DNA of 64,000 nucleotides from JADHMP01 sp964386915 (GTDB lineage: Bacteria; Bacteroidota; Bacteroidia; Flavobacteriales; Flavobacteriaceae), in contig CAYLUQ010000006.1 in NCBI GenBank assembly GCA_964386915.1, forward strand, positions 1 to 64,000, written 5' to 3'. The notes beneath the pieces are model-generated. The model did not search any database. It was not told the DNA's origin and saw only the letters and a program-made list of their open reading frames with translations. Below, piece by piece: positions 7,788-15,572 of this stretch; positions within the stretch are counted from its first letter, which is position 1, and the number at the start of each line of letters is the position of its first letter. Made by a program: the position numbers and the translations under genes.

Positions 7788-8351
7788 ATGAAAAAGACAA
7801 TTTTAACCTTAGCCTTATTAGCATCGGCTATTTCATTTGCTCAAACCTCTACAATTAATGTAGACACCAAAAAAAGTGTAATCAACTGGTTGGCTGCCAA
7901 AGTAACCGGTGAGCATAACGGAACCATTAAGCTGAAATCGGGAGCCCTAGAAATGAGTGATGCTGGTCTCACGGGAGGTCAATTTGAAGTAGACATGACA
8001 ACCATTAACAACCTTGATCTTTCTGGAGAATATAAAGACAAATTAGAAGGGCATTTGAAGTCAGATGATTTTTTTAGTGTGGCCAATCACCCCACTGCTC
8101 AATTGGTTTTTAAAGAAGTAACCAAAAGAAAAGATCAAAATGTATATGTTGTGGTTGGAGCGCTTACCATTAAAAACATTACCCATCCCATTACATTTGA
8201 TTTGGAATTGAATGCCAACGAGGCCACTACTAAAGTGGTTGTTGACCGTGCCAAATACGACGTTCGTTTTCGTTCTGCTTCTTTCTTTGAAAACTTAGGC
8301 GACAAACTTATTTTCGACGATTTTGAACTTGATGTTAAACTTGTTTTCTAA
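7788..8351 (+). CDS. YceI family periplasmic lipid-binding protein
   Basis: The 187-residue protein has a signal peptide (MKKTILTLALLASAISFAQ) and then the YceI lipocalin-like barrel. Family marks are the opening TSTINVDTKKSVINWLAAKV, DDFFSVANHPTAQLVFKEV and the closing strand LIFDDFELDVKL. YceI proteins bind isoprenoid or fatty amide ligands in a hydrophobic pore; the ligand here is unknown. It is cotranscribed with the MarR gene in front. Confidence 0.9.
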   Translation: MKKTILTLALLASAISFAQTSTINVDTKKSVINWLAAKVTGEHNGTIKLKSGALEMSDAGLTGGQFEVDMTTINNLDLSGEYKDKLEGHLKSDDFFSVANHPTAQLVFKEVTKRKDQNVYVVVGALTIKNITHPITFDLELNANEATTKVVVDRAKYDVRFRSASFFENLGDKLIFDDFELDVKLVF

Positions 8352-8392
8352 AATAATTATTGTTCGGGGATAGGGAAAATCGCAATTTATAC

Positions 8393-8400
8393 TATATTTG
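8393..8400 (+). promoter_or_regulatory. Predicted promoter -7 box (TATATTTG) of the trp operon
   Basis: TATATTTG matches TAnnTTTG and ends only 5 nt before the ATG of the trp leader peptide, so the mRNA would be leaderless or nearly so. A -33 TTTG at normal spacing is not seen, which lowers confidence. Confidence 0.5.
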
Positions 8401-8405
8401 ATTTA

Positions 8406-8468
8406 ATGAACCGAACAATAATTTTTTTAAAGCAATGGTGGAACGATCGGCAATACGTCAATTCGTGA
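8406..8468 (+). CDS. trpL: trp operon leader peptide
   Basis: A 20-codon open frame starts at ATG 8406 and ends at TGA 8466-8468, with two adjacent tryptophan codons at positions 11 and 12 (8436-8441, in KQWWNDRQ). It lies between a promoter box and a strong terminator hairpin just before trpE. This is the classical arrangement of a ribosome-mediated attenuator: low charged tRNA-Trp would stall the ribosome at the Trp pair. It is too short to be picked up by routine gene calling. Confidence 0.88.
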   Translation: MNRTIIFLKQWWNDRQYVNS

Positions 8469-8494
8469 CTCCAAGCGCATAAAGAATAGAACAC

Positions 8495-8525
8495 AAAAGG
8501 CTTGTCATCACGACAAGCCTTTTTT
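8495..8525 (+). terminator. trp attenuator (terminator hairpin)
   Basis: AAAAGGCTTGTC (8495-8506) pairs perfectly with GACAAGCCTTTT (8512-8523) around loop ATCAC, followed by a T-rich tail. It ends 12 nt before the trpE ATG. A short competing helix is possible: CAAGC (8472-8476) pairs with GCTTG (8500-8504), and GTCA/TGAC (8457-8460/8466-8469) can form a hairpin over the leader stop codon that would compete with it. The terminator is clear; the antiterminator is weak by eye and needs folding. Confidence 0.88.
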
Positions 8526-8537
8526 AATTTTACACCC

Positions 8538-9941
8538 ATGAAGGTATATCCGCTTAAAACCTCATATAAAAAAATCTTGGCCGACACCCTCACCCCGGTG
8601 AGTGTATATCTCAGCCTTAGAGATCATTTTCCGCACAGCCTTTTATTGGAAAGTAGTGACTATCATGCCAATCAAAATGATTTTTCTTATATATGCTCCA
8701 ACCCTATTGCCTCCATAACCCTCAAAAAGGGAACCCTCACCACCCAATATCCCGATGGCACCACAGAAGTTGTGGCAGTAGACGAACAAGTAGACGTGAT
8801 TGAAAAAATTCATGCCTTCTCACAACAATTTCAATGCGAAGAATATCCGTTTAAGTTTATCAATAATGGCATTTTTGGCTATGTAGCGCATGAAGCCATT
8901 GAGCACTTTGACAACCTGGCGTTAAACCATCAAAAACCGGGGTTTGATATTCCAGATATTCATTATGCGGTTTATCAAAACATTGTGGCCATTAGCCTGT
9001 TCAACCACGAAGCCTATATTTTTTCTCATGTCTATGAGGGTCAACACAACCTTAATACAGTTGAACAATTAATTACAGCCAAAAAAAGCACCTGGTTTCC
9101 TTTCACCCGAAAAGGGGCTAAAGAATCAAATCTTACTGATGCCCAATTTCTTGACTTTGTTAAAAAAGGAAAAGAACATTGCTACCGTGGCGATGTTTTT
9201 CAACTTGTGCTCTCGCGTCGTTTTTCTCAAAGATTTGAAGGAGATGAATTCAATGTTTACAGAACCCTGCGTTCAATTAATCCGTCTCCCTATTTATTCT
9301 TTTTTGATTATGGCGATTTCAAAATCTTTGGTAGCTCCCCCGAAGCGCAACTCATTGTGCAAGATGGAAAGGCAGAAATTCATCCCATTGCAGGAACATT
9401 TAAACGCACCGGAAACGACGCAAAAGATACTGAGGCCGCAGAAGCATTGGCCAAGGACTCTAAGGAAAACAGTGAGCATGTGATGTTAGTTGACTTGGCT
9501 CGAAATGATTTAAGTCGAAACGGGTCTGAGGTAGTGGTAGAAAAAAATCGAGAAATACAGTTTTATTCCCACGTCATCCATTTGGTTTCAAAAGTAGTAG
9601 GCAAATTGAAATCTCAAGTCAAAACCTTTAGAGTAGTGGCCGACACCTTTCCCGCTGGAACATTAAGTGGAGCACCTAAACACAAAGCCTTGCAACTCAT
9701 TAACCAATATGAAAACATCAAGCGTAATTTTTACGGTGGGGCCATTGGCTATATGGATTTTAAAGGTAATTTTAATCACGCCATAATCATTCGCTCTTTT
9801 TTATCCTATAAACAACAATTGCACTATCAAGCAGGGGCTGGCATTGTGGCCGATTCGAAGCCCGAAAACGAATTACAAGAAGTGTATAACAAATTAGGCG
9901 CTTTAGACAAAGCCCTTCAGCAAGCTGAGAAATTGATATGA
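8538..9941 (+). CDS. trpE: Anthranilate synthase component I
   Basis: Converts chorismate and ammonia or glutamine-derived ammonia to anthranilate, working with TrpG. The 467-residue protein has the N-terminal feedback domain with the LLES motif typical of tryptophan binding (HSLLLESSDYHANQ) and the chorismate-binding domain with VFQLVLSRRF, PSPYLFFF, IAGTFKRTG, PAGTLSGAPK and GAIGYMDFKGN. I chose ATG 8538 rather than a TTG at 8502 because 8502 lies inside the attenuator hairpin. It overlaps trpG by 4 nt (ATGA), indicating translational coupling. Confidence 0.97.
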   Translation: MKVYPLKTSYKKILADTLTPVSVYLSLRDHFPHSLLLESSDYHANQNDFSYICSNPIASITLKKGTLTTQYPDGTTEVVAVDEQVDVIEKIHAFSQQFQCEEYPFKFINNGIFGYVAHEAIEHFDNLALNHQKPGFDIPDIHYAVYQNIVAISLFNHEAYIFSHVYEGQHNLNTVEQLITAKKSTWFPFTRKGAKESNLTDAQFLDFVKKGKEHCYRGDVFQLVLSRRFSQRFEGDEFNVYRTLRSINPSPYLFFFDYGDFKIFGSSPEAQLIVQDGKAEIHPIAGTFKRTGNDAKDTEAAEALAKDSKENSEHVMLVDLARNDLSRNGSEVVVEKNREIQFYSHVIHLVSKVVGKLKSQVKTFRVVADTFPAGTLSGAPKHKALQLINQYENIKRNFYGGAIGYMDFKGNFNHAIIIRSFLSYKQQLHYQAGAGIVADSKPENELQEVYNKLGALDKALQQAEKLI

Positions 9942-10501
9942 AAAAAGTATTTGTAATTGATAATTATGACTCCTTCACCTACAACCTAGTGCACTACTTA
10001 GAAGAACTCGGTTGTGAAGTTACTGTGAAACGAAACGATCAATTTGAATTGGATGAATTGGAGGCCTATCCTTTTATTTTACTCTCTCCCGGTCCCGGCA
10101 TTCCCGATGAATCAGGTTTATTGAAAGCCGCAATAGAACGCTATGCCCCTACCAAAAATATTTTGGGCGTTTGCCTCGGACAACAAGCCATTGGAGAAGT
10201 GTTTGGAGGCAGTCTGATCAACTTAAACAAAGTCTATCACGGCATTGCCACACCTGTTGAAGTGGTGGAAGAAGATCTTCTTTTTGAAGGTCTACCGCAA
10301 AGCTTTGAAGTAGGACGCTACCATTCTTGGGTGGTCAAAACCCCCCTACCCGAAAATTTAGTGGCCACCTCCTATGATGAAGAGGGGCAACTCATGTCTT
10401 TGCGCCACAAAACTTTTGCCGTACGGGCCGTACAATTTCATCCGGAGTCCATTTTAACACCTAACGGCAAAAGCATTTTAAAAAACTGGATTAATAGTTA
10501 A
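9938..10501 (+). CDS. trpG: Anthranilate synthase component II (glutamine amidotransferase)
   Basis: A 187-residue class I glutamine amidotransferase that supplies ammonia to TrpE. The catalytic triad is visible: Cys in LGVCLGQQAIGE and His/Glu in VQFHPESILT; the oxyanion motif is LLSPGPGIP. It is a free-standing subunit, not fused to TrpD as in enterobacteria. Because TrpE next door is the tryptophan-type enzyme, this copy probably serves tryptophan synthesis, though TrpG/PabA proteins can be shared with folate synthesis. Confidence 0.95.
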   Translation: MKKVFVIDNYDSFTYNLVHYLEELGCEVTVKRNDQFELDELEAYPFILLSPGPGIPDESGLLKAAIERYAPTKNILGVCLGQQAIGEVFGGSLINLNKVYHGIATPVEVVEEDLLFEGLPQSFEVGRYHSWVVKTPLPENLVATSYDEEGQLMSLRHKTFAVRAVQFHPESILTPNGKSILKNWINS

Positions 10502-10504
10502 ACC

Positions 10505-11500
10505 ATGAAAGCCCTTTTAAACCGTCTTTCGCAACACGAAAAACTGAGCCGAGAAGAGGCTCGAGAGACCCTCATCAACATTGCTGAAGGAACCTATAAC
10601 CCCAGTCAAATAGCCGCCTTTATGACCGTCTATATGATGCGTAGCATTAGCCTTGAGGAGCTAGAAGGTTTTAGGCAAGCCTTGCTAGAACTTTGCCTAG
10701 CAATTGATTTGAGCAATTTTGAAACGATTGATTTATGTGGCACAGGGGGAGATGGCAAAGACACCTTTAATATTTCTACCCTAGCGGCTTTTGTTTGTGC
10801 TGGGGCCGGAATTAAAGTTTCCAAACACGGCAACTACGGAGTTTCGTCAGGTTGTGGCTCTAGCAATGTTCTAGAGGCCTTAGGTATCCACTTTTCCAAT
10901 GAAGAAGATTTTCTGAAACGAGCTGTAGATCAAGCCGGTATTTGCATTTTGCACGCACCACTGTTTCATCCAGCCATGAAAAATGTGGCCCCAGTTCGTA
11001 AAGAATTAGGCGTAAAAACCTTTTTTAATATGTTAGGTCCTTTGGTGAATCCGGCTTTTCCAAAAAACCAGCTTACGGGTGTCTTTAATTTAGAATTAGC
11101 AAGACTATATCACTACCTGTTTCAAAAAACAACCCAACAATACACCATTCTTTATGACCTTGGAGGCTATGATGAAATTTCACTAACAGGCCCCACAAAA
11201 GCGTGGAGCAATAAAGGAGAACAACTTCTTTCATCAGCTGATTTTGAAATTGAATCTCTAAACCCTACCGACATTCGAGGGGGCAGTGAAGTAGCCTCTT
11301 CAGCCGATATTTTTATGAACGTATTGCAAAACAAAGGCACAAAAGCCCAAGAAAATGTGGTTTGTGCCAATGCAGCTATGGCCCTTGCTACTGCTTTGAA
11401 CTGCACCCCCAGAGAAGGCTTTGAAAAAGCCAAAGATTCCTTGATCTCCGGCAAAGCCCTTAACGCCTTTTCAACGCTAAAAAAACTAAGTCAAGCATGA
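10505..11500 (+). CDS. trpD: Anthranilate phosphoribosyltransferase
   Basis: Joins anthranilate with PRPP to give phosphoribosyl-anthranilate. The 331-residue protein has the glycine-rich PRPP loop (DLCGTGGDGKDTFNIST), the KHGNYGVSSGCGSSNVLEALG motif and the anthranilate-site region APLFHPAMKNVAPVRKELG. Length and start (ATG 10505, 3 nt after trpG) are normal. It overlaps trpC by 4 nt. Confidence 0.96.
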   Translation: MKALLNRLSQHEKLSREEARETLINIAEGTYNPSQIAAFMTVYMMRSISLEELEGFRQALLELCLAIDLSNFETIDLCGTGGDGKDTFNISTLAAFVCAGAGIKVSKHGNYGVSSGCGSSNVLEALGIHFSNEEDFLKRAVDQAGICILHAPLFHPAMKNVAPVRKELGVKTFFNMLGPLVNPAFPKNQLTGVFNLELARLYHYLFQKTTQQYTILYDLGGYDEISLTGPTKAWSNKGEQLLSSADFEIESLNPTDIRGGSEVASSADIFMNVLQNKGTKAQENVVCANAAMALATALNCTPREGFEKAKDSLISGKALNAFSTLKKLSQA

Positions 11501-12282
11501 CCATTTTAGAAAAAATAATAGCTTATAAGAAAAAGGAAGTGAGTAGAAGAAAAACACTCTTTCCTGCCTCCTACTGGGAAAAAGCACCCCTCTTTGAGAG
11601 CGCCACAATTTCGCTCAGCAAAGCCTTACAAAACAGCACTTCGGGCATTATTGCCGAACACAAAAGAAGATCTCCCTCAAAACCCATTATCAATCAAGAC
11701 ATTCCCATTGAAAATGTGGTGCTAGGCTATGAACAGGCAGGTGTCTGTGGTATGTCAATTTTAACAGACAACCATTTTTTTGGAGGATCGCTTGAAGATC
11801 TAACAGCCGCTCGTGCCCTCTCCCAAAAACCCCTTTTACGAAAGGATTTTATCGTTGATGAATATCAGTTGTTAGAAGCCAAAGCACATGGAGCAGATGT
11901 CATTTTGCTTATTGCAGCTTGCCTCAGCAGACCTGAAATTGAAACCTTATCCAAGGCCGCTCAAAAATTAGGCTTAGAGGTTTTGCTTGAAGTGCACAAC
12001 GAGGAAGAACTTAAAAAAGCGCTGATGCCTTCTCTAAACCTTTTAGGTGTTAACAACCGAAATTTGAAAACCTTTGAGGTGAGTTTAGACAACAGCATGC
12101 ATTTGGCCAATAAAATTCCCTCTGATTTTGTCAAAATATCAGAAAGTGGCATTAGCCATATAACCGCCATTCGAAATCTTCAAGAGGCTGGATATCAAGG
12201 CTTTTTAATGGGGGAGCATTTTATGCAAACGCAAGATCCAGGTACTGCTGCTGCTGCCTTAATCAAAAATATAGCATCATGA
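11497..12282 (+). CDS. trpC: Indole-3-glycerol phosphate synthase
   Basis: Closes the indole ring from CdRP. The 261-residue single-domain barrel shows IIAEHKRRSPSKP (catalytic Lys), GMSILTDNHFFGGS, LLRKDFIVDEYQ, LLEVHNEEEL, GVNNRNLKTFEV and SESGISH, all standard active-site strands. It is separate from TrpF, unlike the fused enterobacterial enzyme. ATGA overlaps link it to trpD before and trpF after. Confidence 0.96.
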   Translation: MTILEKIIAYKKKEVSRRKTLFPASYWEKAPLFESATISLSKALQNSTSGIIAEHKRRSPSKPIINQDIPIENVVLGYEQAGVCGMSILTDNHFFGGSLEDLTAARALSQKPLLRKDFIVDEYQLLEAKAHGADVILLIAACLSRPEIETLSKAAQKLGLEVLLEVHNEEELKKALMPSLNLLGVNNRNLKTFEVSLDNSMHLANKIPSDFVKISESGISHITAIRNLQEAGYQGFLMGEHFMQTQDPGTAAAALIKNIAS

Positions 12283-12896
12283 AACTAAAAGTGTGCGGCA
12301 TGCGAGAGGCTGAAAATTGTGCCAAAGTGGCTGCCCTCCAACCAGACTATATGGGTTTTATTTTCTATGCCCCCTCTCCCCGCTATGTGGCTACTCAAAC
12401 GCCTAACATTCCTCACACCATTATTAAAACAGGGGTTTTTGTAGATGCCTCCCTAGACTATGTGGTAGACACCCTAAAGGAGCACCAACTTCAAGCGGTA
12501 CAACTTCACGGTTCTGAAAATCCTGCTTTTTGCAGCTATATTAAATCCCTAGGAGTAGAAGTTATCAAGGCCTTTGGGGTGGGACAACACTTTGACTTTA
12601 AACAATTGGAATCCTATCTCGAAGCCTGCACCTATTTTTTGTTTGATACCCAAACCCCCGCCAAAGGAGGCTCCGGCAAAAAATTTGACTGGTCTCTCTT
12701 ACAAGACTACCCCTATTCAAAACCCTTTTTCTTGAGTGGTGGCATTGGTCCCAATGACCTTCAGGCTCTCAAAGAATTAAAAAAATCTACCTTACCACTC
12801 TATGCTTTGGATGTAAATAGTAAATTTGAAACCGCTCCTGCAAAAAAAGACAGTAACGCATTGAGCTTATTTAAACACCAATTGGATGACCTATAA
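12279..12896 (+). CDS. trpF: Phosphoribosylanthranilate isomerase
   Basis: Amadori isomerisation of PRA to CdRP. The 205-residue barrel carries the catalytic Cys in MKLKVCGM (residue 6) and Asp in LFDTQTPAKGGSGKKFDW, followed by the phosphate-binding FFLSGGIGPND. Length is normal. Its last 11 nt overlap the start of trpB. Confidence 0.95.
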   Translation: MKLKVCGMREAENCAKVAALQPDYMGFIFYAPSPRYVATQTPNIPHTIIKTGVFVDASLDYVVDTLKEHQLQAVQLHGSENPAFCSYIKSLGVEVIKAFGVGQHFDFKQLESYLEACTYFLFDTQTPAKGGSGKKFDWSLLQDYPYSKPFFLSGGIGPNDLQALKELKKSTLPLYALDVNSKFETAPAKKDSNALSLFKHQLDDL

Positions 12897-14067
12897 TGTA
12901 GATGAAAAAGGCTATTATGGCGACTTTGGAGGCGCCTATATTCCTGAAATGCTTTATCCCAATGTTGAAGAATTGCGTCAGCATTACTTGAAAATTACGG
13001 CTCAAGAAGATTTTCAAAAAGAATTTGATCAGTTGTTGCATGACTATGTGGGACGACCCACCCCCCTCTATTTTGCAAAAAGGCTGTCTGAACGATACAA
13101 TACTAAAATCTATCTCAAAAGAGAAGACCTCTGCCACACAGGAGCACATAAAGTTAACAACACCATAGGGCAAATTCTGCTGGCCAAACGCCTCGGGAAA
13201 AATAGGATTATTGCCGAAACTGGTGCTGGACAACACGGTGTGGCCACCGCCACGGTTTGTGCCCTAATGGGCATTCAATGCGTGGTGTATATGGGTGCAC
13301 TAGACATTAAAAGGCAAGCACCCAATGTTGCCCGCATGAAAATGCTAGGGGCAGAAGTGCGCGCTGCACAATCGGGAAGCAAAACCCTTAAAGACGCCAC
13401 CAACGAAGCTATTAGAGATTGGATAAATAATCCGGTAGACACACACTACATAATTGGTTCTGTGGTGGGCCCTCATCCCTATCCGGATATGGTGGCTCGT
13501 TTTCAATCGGTGATCAGTAAAGAAACCAAAACCCAATTGTTGGCCGTGGAGAGAAGAGACTATCCCGATCACCTCATTGCCTGTGTGGGTGGAGGCAGCA
13601 ATGCAGCCGGGCTATATTATGACTATTTAGACGATTTGAGAGTGAATATAATTGCCGTAGAAGCCGCCGGAAAAGGCATTGACTCCGGTGAAAGTGCTGC
13701 CACCTCAGCCCTAGGCCGAGAAGGCATTATACATGGCAGCAAGACACTACTCATGCAAACCGAAGACGGACAAATAACCGAACCCTATTCCATCTCTGCC
13801 GGCTTAGATTATCCTGGGGTTGGCCCTATGCACGCCCATTTATTCCGCTCCAAAAGAGCCGAATTTATTTCAATACCCGATCAAGAAGCCATGGATTGGG
13901 GACTCACTCTTTCTCAAATGGAAGGCATTATTCCCGCCATTGAAACGGCACATGCTTTTGCTGTTTTAGATGTGCGCAAATTTAATCCTGATGAGGTTAT
14001 TGTTTTCAATTGTTCGGGACGAGGCGACAAAGACCTGGAAACCTATATTGACTATTTTAAATTATAA
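12886..14067 (+). CDS. trpB: Tryptophan synthase beta chain
   Basis: Condenses indole and serine with PLP. The 393-residue protein has the PLP lysine at about residue 89 in CHTGAHKVNNTIG, the phosphate-binding loop CVGGGSNAAG, ETGAGQHGVATAT and the closing serine motif NCSGRGDKD. It is the standard trpB1 type that pairs with TrpA, encoded immediately after with no gap. ATG 12886 lies within trpF; translation is probably coupled. Confidence 0.97.
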   Translation: MTYNVDEKGYYGDFGGAYIPEMLYPNVEELRQHYLKITAQEDFQKEFDQLLHDYVGRPTPLYFAKRLSERYNTKIYLKREDLCHTGAHKVNNTIGQILLAKRLGKNRIIAETGAGQHGVATATVCALMGIQCVVYMGALDIKRQAPNVARMKMLGAEVRAAQSGSKTLKDATNEAIRDWINNPVDTHYIIGSVVGPHPYPDMVARFQSVISKETKTQLLAVERRDYPDHLIACVGGGSNAAGLYYDYLDDLRVNIIAVEAAGKGIDSGESAATSALGREGIIHGSKTLLMQTEDGQITEPYSISAGLDYPGVGPMHAHLFRSKRAEFISIPDQEAMDWGLTLSQMEGIIPAIETAHAFAVLDVRKFNPDEVIVFNCSGRGDKDLETYIDYFKL

Positions 14068-14832
14068 ATGAATAGAATTGAACAAGCCTTTCAGCAAGAC
14101 AAAAAATTGCTGTCGATTTATTTTTCAGCTGGCCACCCAAACCTGGAAGACACCCTTCCTATTTTAAAAAACTTGCAACATGCCGGTGTAGACATGGTTG
14201 AAATTGGCTTGCCCTTTTCAGACCCCCTAGCCGACGGGCCCACTATTCAAGAAAGTTCTACCCAAGCCCTAAAAAATGGGATGACCACTGAAAAATTATT
14301 TGAACAATTAAAAGAGGTTCGAAAGGAAATTCAAATTCCCCTTATTATTATGGGCTACTTTAATCCCATATTGCAATATGGTGTTGAGCGCTTTTGTCAA
14401 AAATGTCAAGCCGTGGGTATTGATGGTCTTATTATTCCTGATCTTCCCGTTGCTGTATATCATGAAAACTATCAAAGTCTATTTGACCAATATGGGTTGT
14501 TCAATATGTTTCTTATCACCCCCCAAACCTCAGAAGAACGAATTCAATATATAGACAAAATATCCAAAGGGTTTATTTATATGGTGAGTAGTGCCAGTGT
14601 GACCGGAGCCCAAAACCGTTTTGGGGCTGCACAAACTGACTATTTTCAACGCATTGCGAACATGCAGTTAAAAACGCCTACCATTGTTGGCTTTGGCATT
14701 AGCAATGCCGAAACCTTTCAAGCTGCCACTACGCATGCTAGTGGTGCCATTATTGGATCGGCCTTTATAAAATTTTTAGAATCTGAAGGGGTTGATCAAA
14801 TAGAAAAATTCATCACGCCCATTCGGTCTTAA
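14068..14832 (+). CDS. trpA: Tryptophan synthase alpha chain
   Basis: Cleaves indole-3-glycerol phosphate and channels indole to TrpB. The 254-residue barrel has catalytic Glu45 in VDMVEIGLPFSDPLADGP and Asp56 in the same motif, then IIPDLPV, YMVSSASVTGAQ and the phosphate-binding VGFGISNAET. It begins on the nucleotide after the trpB stop codon and is the last trp gene. Downstream come an inverted repeat and an assembly gap. Confidence 0.96.
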   Translation: MNRIEQAFQQDKKLLSIYFSAGHPNLEDTLPILKNLQHAGVDMVEIGLPFSDPLADGPTIQESSTQALKNGMTTEKLFEQLKEVRKEIQIPLIIMGYFNPILQYGVERFCQKCQAVGIDGLIIPDLPVAVYHENYQSLFDQYGLFNMFLITPQTSEERIQYIDKISKGFIYMVSSASVTGAQNRFGAAQTDYFQRIANMQLKTPTIVGFGISNAETFQAATTHASGAIIGSAFIKFLESEGVDQIEKFITPIRS

Positions 14833-14893
14833 ACCCATAAGACTCTCTTTTTCGTTCTCTATTTTGAATAGAAGACAAAACAGCTGCTTTGCA

Positions 14894-14981
14894 GGTGAGC
14901 AAAAACGGACACTGAGTGAAATCGAAGTGCCCGTTTTAGTGTACTCAAAAGACTCGAGAGTCTCTTCGAACGAAGCTCACC
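14894..14981 (+). repeat. Nested inverted repeat at the gap edge, also a possible trp operon terminator
   Basis: AAAACGGACACT (14902-14913) and AGTGCCCGTTTT (14926-14937) form a 12-bp stem with one mismatch, enclosing GAGTGAAATCGA. Outer copies GGTGAGC and GCTCACC (14894-14900, 14975-14981) and a GACTC/GAGTC palindrome surround it. The core resembles a dispersed intergenic repeat (CACTGAG.GAA.TCGAAGTG) that I recall from many Bacteroidota genomes. Its T-rich right arm could also end trp transcription. That assembly broke here fits a repeated sequence. Confidence 0.6.
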
Positions 14982-14988
14982 TCGATAA

Positions 14989-15088
14989 NNNNNNNNNNNN
15001 NNNNNNNNNNNNNNNNNNNNNNNNNNNNNNNNNNNNNNNNNNNNNNNNNNNNNNNNNNNNNNNNNNNNNNNNNNNNNNNNNNNNNNNN
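14989..15088. other. Assembly gap (100 N)
   Basis: Exactly 100 N bases, the usual placeholder for a scaffold gap of unknown size. Genes may be missing here. The 156 nt to the left (after trpA) hold only the repeat, and the 136 nt to the right hold a palindromic element and no open frame. Confidence 0.98.
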
Positions 15089-15151
15089 GGGCCTCGTAAA
15101 TTTTAGTTGAACCTAGAATTAATATTTGGTAAAGCTAAAACCTCCTCTGGC

Positions 15152-15231
15152 AAAATAGGGCTGAAAAGTAACAAGCGGTTAAAAATATTGAATGAACGGC
15201 AAAGTTTGCCTAAGGAGTGCCGCCCTATTTT
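15152..15231 (-). repeat. 80-nt palindromic element overlapping the end of the lipoprotein rhodanese gene
   Basis: AAAATAGGGC (15152-15161) is the exact reverse complement of GCCCTATTTT (15222-15231). Inside lies a second perfect stem, GGCAAA/TTTGCC (15198-15203, 15205-15210). The outer right arm includes the rhodanese stop codon (15225-15227). It has no poly-T tail of a simple terminator on either strand. It could be a short mobile repeat with terminal inverted repeats or a structured 3' UTR. Confidence 0.5.
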
Positions 15232-15566
15232 TCCCAGGCCAAAAACCCTCCTTTAAGATCAAAGAGTTGTTGAAAACCAAGAGAATCTAAAATTTTGGCC
15301 GCCTTGGCACTTCTGTTTCCAGAACGGCAATAAAGTAAGAGAGGCTCTTTTTTATTAAACTTTTGAGCTTTCTCAGAAAAATCAGTTGCCAAAAAATTAA
15401 GATTTTGCGCTCCTTCAATATGCCCCTGAGCAAACTCTTCTGGTGTGCGAACATCAATCAAAGAATGACCGGCCGCTATATAAGATTTAAAACGGTCTTG
15501 CTCAACCACCGTGATGCTTTGTTGTTGAAAACAGCTCGAAATAAGAAAAAGCAAAAGGAAACGCAT
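15225..15566 (-). CDS. Rhodanese-domain lipoprotein
   Basis: The 113-residue protein begins with a short lipoprotein signal (MRFLLLFLISSC, lipobox Cys12) and then a rhodanese domain with LIDVRTPEEFAQGHIEGAQNL and active Cys80 in LLYCRSGNRS. It is probably anchored in the periplasmic or outer-membrane leaflet; its sulfur acceptor is unknown. It starts 6 nt after the UbiA-like gene ends, on the same strand. The domain is close to the cytoplasmic rhodanese at 6933-7238 in the same window. Confidence 0.85.
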   Translation of the reverse strand: MRFLLLFLISSCFQQQSITVVEQDRFKSYIAAGHSLIDVRTPEEFAQGHIEGAQNLNFLATDFSEKAQKFNKKEPLLLYCRSGNRSAKAAKILDSLGFQQLFDLKGGFLAWEK

Positions 15567-15572
15567 AGCCTA

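Noticed and set aside
8502..8537. TTG-extended N-terminus of TrpE
   Set aside because: It lies in the attenuator hairpin; the conserved protein starts at ATG 8538.
14864..15106. Open frame running through the N gap
   Set aside because: It is made of undetermined bases and repeat sequence; it has no protein support.
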